A stretch of DNA of 9,132 nt from Clostridium sp. K4410.MGS-306 (GTDB lineage Bacteria; Cyanobacteriota; Vampirovibrionia; Gastranaerophilales; Gastranaerophilaceae), in contig LARD01000014.1 in the NCBI GenBank assembly GCA_000980375.1, forward strand, positions 1-9,132. The letters are read 5' to 3'. Below are positions 5,217 through 9,132 of the stretch, one piece after another. Position 1 is the first letter of the stretch. Every line of letters starts with the position of its first letter. The notes beneath the pieces are model-generated. The model saw nothing but the letters and a program-made list of their open reading frames with translations, did no database searches and was not told the origin of the DNA. Both the position numbers and the translations under genes were made by a program.

Positions 5217-6971
5217 ATGTTAAAACAATATATTATTGATGTTACAACACAGGCAATCAATGCTGCTGTAAAAAACGGCAAGCTTAACCAGATGAAACAA
5301 GAAGATGTTTTCACGCTAAATGCAGAAACACCAAAAAATGAAGAATTCGGTGATTTTGCAGTAAACGTATCGTCTCTGGCAAGATATTCAAAAATGGCTC
5401 CACCCGCTATTGCGCAGGCTGTTTCTGAGTTTATTGATGTTGAAGATTGTCAGGTTAACACTGTTGCAGGTTTTATAAATTTCAAACTTGGAAATTCCTT
5501 TTTAAACACAATTGTTAAAGACATAATAAATTTGAAACATGACTACGGCTCAAACAATTACGGAGACGGTCAAAAAGTTATACTTGAATATGTATCAGCA
5601 AACCCCACAGGGCCTTTTCACATTGGTCACGGACGTTGGGCAGCTATGGGCAGTGCACTTGCAAATCTCTTAAAATTTGCAGGGTATGAAGTTTATCAGG
5701 AATTTTACATTAACGATGCAGGCAATCAAATCAAGAACCTCGGTCGTTCGCTTCACATCAGAGTTTTGCAAGAAATGGGCCAAAATATAGATTTTCCGCA
5801 TGATGAAACAGAAAGAAAATCTTATTATCCTGGTGAATACCTTGTGCCTATTGCAAAAGAATTTGTTAAAGCAAATCCTGATTGTGCAAAAGCATTGACA
5901 AAAGATTTGACACAAGAACAGCTTGAGACACTTTCATCTTTTGCAAAAGCCAGAATGCTCGAGCTGCAAAAAGAGCTGTTAAACAAATTCAACACACATT
6001 TTGATAATTTTTATTCTGAAACAGAGTTGCACAAATCAGGTAAAGTGGAAGAATGTGTTGAAAAACTTAAACAAAAAGGCATGCTCTATGAAAAAGACGG
6101 TGCTCTGTGGTTTAAGTCGTCTCTTTTTGGCGATGATCAAGACAGAGTTTTAAGAAAAACAGATGGTTCAAACACTTATCTTACAGCAGATATAGCTTAT
6201 CATCACGACAAAATTAAACGCGGTTTTGACAAACTTATAAATATTTGGGGTGCTGACCACCATGGCTATGTTCCGAGAATGAAAGCATCTATTGAGGCTC
6301 TCGGTGATGACCCTGAAAAGCTTGAAGTGCTTTTAGGGCAGCTTGTAAATATTGTTCTGGACGGTGAGGCCGTGCGTATGGGCAAACGTAAAAACATGGT
6401 TACACTGGAAGACCTGATTGATGAAGTTGGTGTTGATGCAACCAGGTACTGGATGATTATAAGAAGCATTGATACAACACTGGATTTTGATATTGAGCTT
6501 GCAAAATCAAAAACTGACGAAAACCCTGTTTTCTACGTACAATACGCTCATGCACGTGCTTGTTCAATATTCAGAAACGCAAAAAATGAACGTTTAAATG
6601 TTGAAACAAAAGAAAAAATTGCTCCGCTTTTTGAAGACAAAGAGCTGGATGAAGCAATAATGAATGCAAATTTAGGGCTTTTGTGGTCAACAGAAGATGA
6701 AAAATCGATTGCTTCAGCAAAAAAACTGATTTTGAAACTCGAAGAGTTTAAACCAATAATACTGATGGCAGCAAGAAACAGAGCGCCTTATCTGATTTGC
6801 AAATATCTTCAGGAGCTTGCAGGCTGTTTCCACCAGTTTTATACCTTTTCAAGAGTCCTGACTGATAACAAAGAGTTGTCAGCAGCAAGATTGGCACTTG
6901 TAAAATCAGTATCAACAGTGATAAAAACATCACTTGATTTACTGGCAGTTCAGGCACCGGAAAGAATGTAA
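5217..6971 (+). CDS. argS: Arginyl-tRNA synthetase
   Basis: The 584-residue class Ia synthetase attaches arginine to tRNA(Arg) in the cytoplasm, using ATP. The N-terminal additional domain that contacts the tRNA covers about residues 1-100 (…NEEFGDFAVNVSSLARYSKMAP…). The catalytic Rossmann core carries the signature SANPTGPFHIGHGRW with HIGH at 135-138, followed by YINDAGNQIKNLGRSL. The KMSKS-equivalent region is VRMGKRKNMVTLEDL (386-400), which like many ArgRS lacks a classical KMSK. The DALR anticodon-binding domain starts near residue 440 (FYVQYAHARACSI) and ends in the family-typical APERM. Length is normal. ATG at 5217 follows AAGGTG with 4-nt spacing. The gene ends in a bidirectional terminator shared with the convergent operon. 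Confidence 0.98.
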   Translation: MLKQYIIDVTTQAINAAVKNGKLNQMKQEDVFTLNAETPKNEEFGDFAVNVSSLARYSKMAPPAIAQAVSEFIDVEDCQVNTVAGFINFKLGNSFLNTIVKDIINLKHDYGSNNYGDGQKVILEYVSANPTGPFHIGHGRWAAMGSALANLLKFAGYEVYQEFYINDAGNQIKNLGRSLHIRVLQEMGQNIDFPHDETERKSYYPGEYLVPIAKEFVKANPDCAKALTKDLTQEQLETLSSFAKARMLELQKELLNKFNTHFDNFYSETELHKSGKVEECVEKLKQKGMLYEKDGALWFKSSLFGDDQDRVLRKTDGSNTYLTADIAYHHDKIKRGFDKLINIWGADHHGYVPRMKASIEALGDDPEKLEVLLGQLVNIVLDGEAVRMGKRKNMVTLEDLIDEVGVDATRYWMIIRSIDTTLDFDIELAKSKTDENPVFYVQYAHARACSIFRNAKNERLNVETKEKIAPLFEDKELDEAIMNANLGLLWSTEDEKSIASAKKLILKLEEFKPIILMAARNRAPYLICKYLQELAGCFHQFYTFSRVLTDNKELSAARLALVKSVSTVIKTSLDLLAVQAPERM

Positions 6972-6999
6972 AAAAAGAAGAGTTTTTACTCTTCTTTTT
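6972..6999. terminator. Bidirectional intrinsic terminator between argS and the CpaE-like operon
   Basis: A perfect 11-bp inverted repeat (6972-6982 with 6989-6999; GAAGAG/CTCTTC core) encloses a 6-nt loop. It is flanked by A residues on the left and T residues on the right, so it works as a stem plus U-tract in both directions. It begins one base after the argS stop codon. On the other strand its stem includes the last four codons of the 137-residue gene, and its loop holds that gene's stop codon (6986-6988). Confidence 0.85.
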
Positions 7000-7399
7000 C
7001 TGACTCTTCTGCTTCAAGAGCTTCTTTTTCAGCCAATCTTTCTTTTACGGATTTTCTTTTTCTTATGAGCTTGGAGGCAGGCTTGTTTGTGTCCGTATCT
7101 TCTTCTGCTGTACAGTTTTTGATACGCTTATCAGACCCGTCATCCAAAAAGTTGCCTAAAATGCAATTTAGCAATGTTTTTTGCCCGAGATCAAAATTGC
7201 CGCTAAATGTTATTTGTGCATCATTAGCCTCTAATGTATTTAAAAATTTTGCAAACTCTTTAACAATATTGCCCAGATCCGCCGGGTTTTTCATCTTATT
7301 CACTGCGTGTGTTACTTTTGCAATTGATATTCTGAATTCGCCTCTTTCAGCTGCTGTTTTTGCTTCTTTTTTGCTTTTTAATCTATCTCTTAATGACAA
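6986..7399 (-). CDS. Charged 137-residue protein of unknown function, operon partner of the CpaE-like gene
   Basis: I do not recognise this protein. The N-terminus is strongly basic (MSLRDRLKSKKEAK). The middle (about 22-85) looks like a compact mixed fold (FRISIAKVTHAVNKM; AQITFSGNFDLGQKTLLNCILGNFL). The last 30 residues are a highly charged helix (RKRKSVKERLAEKEALEAEESEKEE). There is no signal peptide or membrane segment, so it is probably cytoplasmic. The start is TTG at 7399: GGAG (7407-7410) lies 7 nt upstream, and the only ATG further in would remove the basic N-terminus. It follows the CpaE-like gene by 13 nt, so the two are very likely cotranscribed and may act together. Its end overlaps the shared terminator. 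An adaptor or partner of the ATPase is only an inference. Confidence 0.8.
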   Translation of the reverse strand: MSLRDRLKSKKEAKTAAERGEFRISIAKVTHAVNKMKNPADLGNIVKEFAKFLNTLEANDAQITFSGNFDLGQKTLLNCILGNFLDDGSDKRIKNCTAEEDTDTNKPASKLIRKRKSVKERLAEKEALEAEESEKEE

Positions 7400-7412
7400 T
7401 TTTCTTCTCCAA

Positions 7413-8591
7413 CTATATATTAAGTTCTCTTTTGTTATAATTTTTATTCAATTTTTGTGTTATCAGATAGTCTGATATTTTTGAGGCAAAATCCTTATAG
7501 TTAATTGCGATGTTTGCTTCAGGGTTAATTTCACTCACCGGCACCCCTTTATTGATTGCAGACATCATTGTAAGATAATTATTAGGAATTTTCCAGTACA
7601 CTTTTTGTTTAACAACTTCTTCAATATCAGACGTTTTAATATCTTCATTTTCCATGTATCTGTTTAGTACAAGCTTGATTTTGTCAGCAGGGTAGCCGAG
7701 TTTTTCAAACAATTCCATGCATCTTTGTGTGCTTCTGATAGCAGGAAGGTTAACAATAGCTATCAACAGAATCAAATCACTGTTATCAAGAGCTGTGATT
7801 GTTTTTGTATCAATATTTGTGCCAATGTCTATTACTATATAAGAAAATGTTTTTTTTAACGCATTAAGAATACTCTTAATCTGCTCCGCCGTAATATCTT
7901 GTGACTTATCAATATTGAGAGGGTCGGCAATAACGTACAAGCTTGTATTTTTATATTTAGAAAGTGTTTTTAAAAGTTCTTCTTCATCCAGGTTGTGAAT
8001 GTTGTCTGCTATATAATCCATTGCAAAAGGAGGTGTCATATCAAGAAATGTTGATACATCACCAAGTTGTAGATTCAAATCAATGAGAGCAACTTTTTCT
8101 TTTGACATTTGAGCCAATTCCAAAGCCAGATTAACAGCAATGGAGGTTTTGCCGATACCGCCTTTGTTAGAAAACGTTGAAATAATTTTACAATTCTGCG
8201 CAGGCTCTACACAATTAAGCTCCTGAGTAAGGTTATTAATTACTTCTTTAAACTCTGACTCCATAACAGGCTTTGTAACAAACTCTTTTGCTCCGGCCCT
8301 CATAACTTTGATAATTGTATCTGTGGATGTTTTGTTGGAAAGTGCAACAACGTGTGCTTCTTTATTCAAATCTTTGAGTTTTTTTATAAGATTTAAAGCC
8401 TTTTCAAAATTTTCCGAAATATCAATAAACGCAATGCATTTACCAGCTTTGCGCAAAAAATCAAATCCGAGCTCAAAATCAAAAAACTCTGCACAAATTT
8501 CAATATTATTAAAGGAAGAAAGATAATTTTTAATAATGTTTCTTGAATTTTCTTCCTTGTCTATAATAATTACATTCAAATTTTCACTCAT
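7413..8591 (-). CDS. CpaE/TadZ-like protein: receiver domain fused to a ParA/MinD-type ATPase
   Basis: The 392-residue product has two domains. Residues 5-125 form a response-regulator receiver fold with acidic residues D11/E13, a candidate phospho-acceptor D57 (IAFIDIS), S85 and the conserved K107 (VTKPV). Residues 134-380 form a MinD/ParA-type ATPase. Its deviant Walker A is SNKGGIGKTS (141-150, with signature K143 and K148), followed by ALIDLNLQLGD (D171) and a Walker B-like YIVIDIGTN (D255). This order is that of CpaE/TadZ proteins, which place type IVc (Tad/Flp) pilus machinery at a cell position. ATG at 8591 follows AGG with 7-nt spacing. No pilus gene is in the window, and the next recognisable surface gene upstream is flagellin. 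A role in positioning or regulating flagella, as FlhG does, is therefore an alternative. The family call is firm, the cargo is not. Confidence 0.88.
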   Translation of the reverse strand: MSENLNVIIIDKEENSRNIIKNYLSSFNNIEICAEFFDFELGFDFLRKAGKCIAFIDISENFEKALNLIKKLKDLNKEAHVVALSNKTSTDTIIKVMRAGAKEFVTKPVMESEFKEVINNLTQELNCVEPAQNCKIISTFSNKGGIGKTSIAVNLALELAQMSKEKVALIDLNLQLGDVSTFLDMTPPFAMDYIADNIHNLDEEELLKTLSKYKNTSLYVIADPLNIDKSQDITAEQIKSILNALKKTFSYIVIDIGTNIDTKTITALDNSDLILLIAIVNLPAIRSTQRCMELFEKLGYPADKIKLVLNRYMENEDIKTSDIEEVVKQKVYWKIPNNYLTMMSAINKGVPVSEINPEANIAINYKDFASKISDYLITQKLNKNYNKRELNI

Positions 8592-8600
8592 TATTTTACC

Positions 8601-8650
8601 TGTACATTATAATGTACAAATATTATACAGTAAGAGCGACAAAATTTAAA
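8601..8650 (-). promoter_or_regulatory. Promoter of the CpaE-like operon with a perfect 18-bp palindrome
   Basis: Minus strand: TTTAAA (8645-8650), 17 bp, then a perfect TATAAT (8622-8627). The predicted start of transcription falls in TGTACATTATAATGTACA (8601-8618), a perfect palindrome that abuts the ribosome-binding site and overlaps its last base. This position fits a repressor operator. In the mRNA the palindrome could also fold next to the start site. Confidence 0.6.
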
Positions 8651-8670
8651 CGAAAATCCCCAAATATCAA

Positions 8671-8787
8671 TTATTTATTGGAATAATTATTTGACTCAAC
8701 GCAAACATATACGGGAGCCGGCTCATAAGCCGCCGCAAAAACACCATCAATAATAGACTCAAAAAACTTAGAAATAACTTCCATCAT
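8671..8787 (-). CDS. 38-residue small hypothetical protein
   Basis: The ORF starts at a double ATG (8787/8784) behind AAAGGAAA (8795-8802; AGGA 9 nt before the first ATG) and ends in TAA. The product begins MMEVISKFFESIIDGVFAAA and continues through a Pro/Tyr/Val segment (YEPAPVYVCVES) to a polar tail. The first 20 residues would form an amphipathic or weakly hydrophobic helix. One cysteine (29) is present. It lies 79 bp upstream of the CpaE-like gene on the same strand, with its own promoter at 8893-8921. The coding stretch contains a GC-rich hairpin (CGGCT-TATG-AGCCG, 8719-8732) that is unusual for this AT-rich gap. I do not recognise the family. A regulatory or signalling peptide or a membrane-associated small protein are possibilities only. 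Confidence 0.55.
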   Translation of the reverse strand: MMEVISKFFESIIDGVFAAAYEPAPVYVCVESNNYSNK

Positions 8788-8817
8788 TTATAGATTTCCT
8801 TTCACACACAATTTCAT
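8788..8817 (-). CDS. Possible nine-codon leader ORF ahead of the 38-residue gene
   Basis: ATG at 8817 is preceded by AAGGTG with a 2-nt spacing. The ORF encodes MKLCVKGNL, and its TAA stop directly abuts the ATG of the 38-residue gene in the same frame. The ribosome-binding site of the downstream gene lies inside the leader, so translation of the two would be coupled or competing. The ORF is very short and could be accidental. Confidence 0.3.
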   Translation of the reverse strand: MKLCVKGNL

Positions 8818-8892
8818 TTCACCTTCACATATATATAAAAACATTTAGGAAAAAGAAATTGCCAATTCATAGAAAATTGTATTAAGAATATT

Positions 8893-8921
8893 AACATATC
8901 ATTTTGATTTTGAAAAGTCAA
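8893..8921 (-). promoter_or_regulatory. Sigma70-type promoter of the small-ORF transcript
   Basis: Minus strand: TTGACT (8916-8921), 17 bp, then TATGTT (8893-8898). The transcript would begin near 8885 and reach the nine-codon leader and the 38-residue gene after roughly 70-100 nt. I find no flagellar sigma28-type box here. No GC-rich terminator separates this promoter from the flagellin gene upstream, only AT-rich inverted repeats. Confidence 0.5.
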
Positions 8922-8994
8922 AAATACACTTTATGTTAAATTCGTTAAAATCGTATATAAGAAAGTAATACAATTGTAACATTTAAAATATTTT

Positions 8995-9132
8995 TTAAAC
9001 ACCCCTAATGAGTTCAAGCAAGACTTCAGAACGGTTGGTTGAAGACACGCTCATTAACGCCGCAGCGGTTTGGGTTAGGATTCTATTTTTTACATATTCG
9101 GCGCTTTCTTGGGCTATGTCGGCGTCCATTAT
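8995..9132 (-). CDS. fliC: Flagellin, C-terminal end (partial, continues past the window edge)
   Basis: The last 45 codons are present and run off the right edge. The sequence IMDADIAQESAEYVKNRILTQ… continues with TAAALMS and ends …LLELIRGV. The (I)xDADIAxESAEYxKxxIL pattern followed by an Ala-rich helix is the conserved C-terminal D0/D1 helix of flagellin, which packs in the filament core and is needed for export and polymerisation. The usual QANQ near the end is replaced by SVSSTNRSE. The coding DNA is clearly richer in G+C than its neighbours (61 of the 132 bases at 9001-9132 by hand count), with GCC/ACC/GCG codons. That may reflect strong codon selection on an abundant protein. The flagellin call is firm. 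Whether it is the main filament protein or a paralogue cannot be told from this end. Confidence 0.88.
   Translation of the reverse strand: MMDADIAQESAEYVKNRILTQTAAALMSVSSTNRSEVLLELIRGV

Noticed and set aside
7065..7475. 136-codon plus-strand open frame across the CpaE-like/137-residue junction
   Set aside because: It is the mirror of two real genes in an operon, with no ribosome-binding site and a low-complexity hydrophobic composition.
8715..8732. GC-rich palindrome GAGCCGGCTC and neighbouring hairpin as a terminator
   Set aside because: No T-tract follows on either strand, and it lies inside the 38-residue ORF.
1..9132. CRISPR array, tRNA, insertion sequence, toxin-antitoxin pair or phage module
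   Set aside because: I found no regularly spaced repeats, no tRNA cloverleaf, no transposase or integrase motif and no paired small toxin genes by eye.

Overview
The window is AT-rich DNA from a didermic, flagellated bacterium. A TolC-type outer-membrane protein with a signal peptide shows the outer membrane, and a flagellin C-terminus at the right edge shows flagella. The ribosomal protein S1 homologue has the domain order and phrasing of cyanobacterial S1 (…YDYKFQKGD…, …DIGAKTSA…, …EEDATVEG…RGFVPSSH…). No photosynthesis gene is present. My best guess is a non-photosynthetic relative of Cyanobacteria (Vampirovibrionia/Melainabacteria, for example Gastranaerophilales). This rests on remembered family features, not on a search.

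Layout, left to right. (1) 1-1702 (+): a regulated leader, then a GTG-started TolC-like gene. (2) 1708-2334 (-): a small EF-hand-like protein, convergent with the TolC gene with 5 bp between them and with its own promoter. (3) 2426-3481 (-): rpsA with four S1 domains, behind a strong sigma70-type promoter. (4) 3718-4776 (-): an unrecognised multi-pass membrane protein whose promoter is overlapped by a 9+9 bp dyad. (5) 4965-5126 (+): a 53-residue small protein, divergent from (4). (6) 5217-6971 (+): argS, ending in a bidirectional terminator. (7) 6986-8591 (-): a two-gene operon, a receiver-ParA/MinD fusion of the CpaE/TadZ type followed by a charged 137-residue protein from a TTG start. Its promoter is followed by a perfect 18-bp palindrome. 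(8) 8671-8787 (-): a 38-residue small protein behind a nine-codon leader ORF. (9) 8995-9132 (-): the C-terminal end of a flagellin gene, cut by the window edge.

Housekeeping genes (rpsA, argS) are interleaved with envelope and surface genes (TolC-like, CpaE-like, flagellin) and with several unrecognised proteins. I see no CRISPR array, rRNA, tRNA, insertion sequence or phage gene. No gap between genes exceeds about 240 bp. The less ordinary signals are regulatory: a predicted Shine-Dalgarno-sequestering RNA fold ahead of the TolC gene, dyads at several promoters, and two small genes with good ribosome-binding sites.
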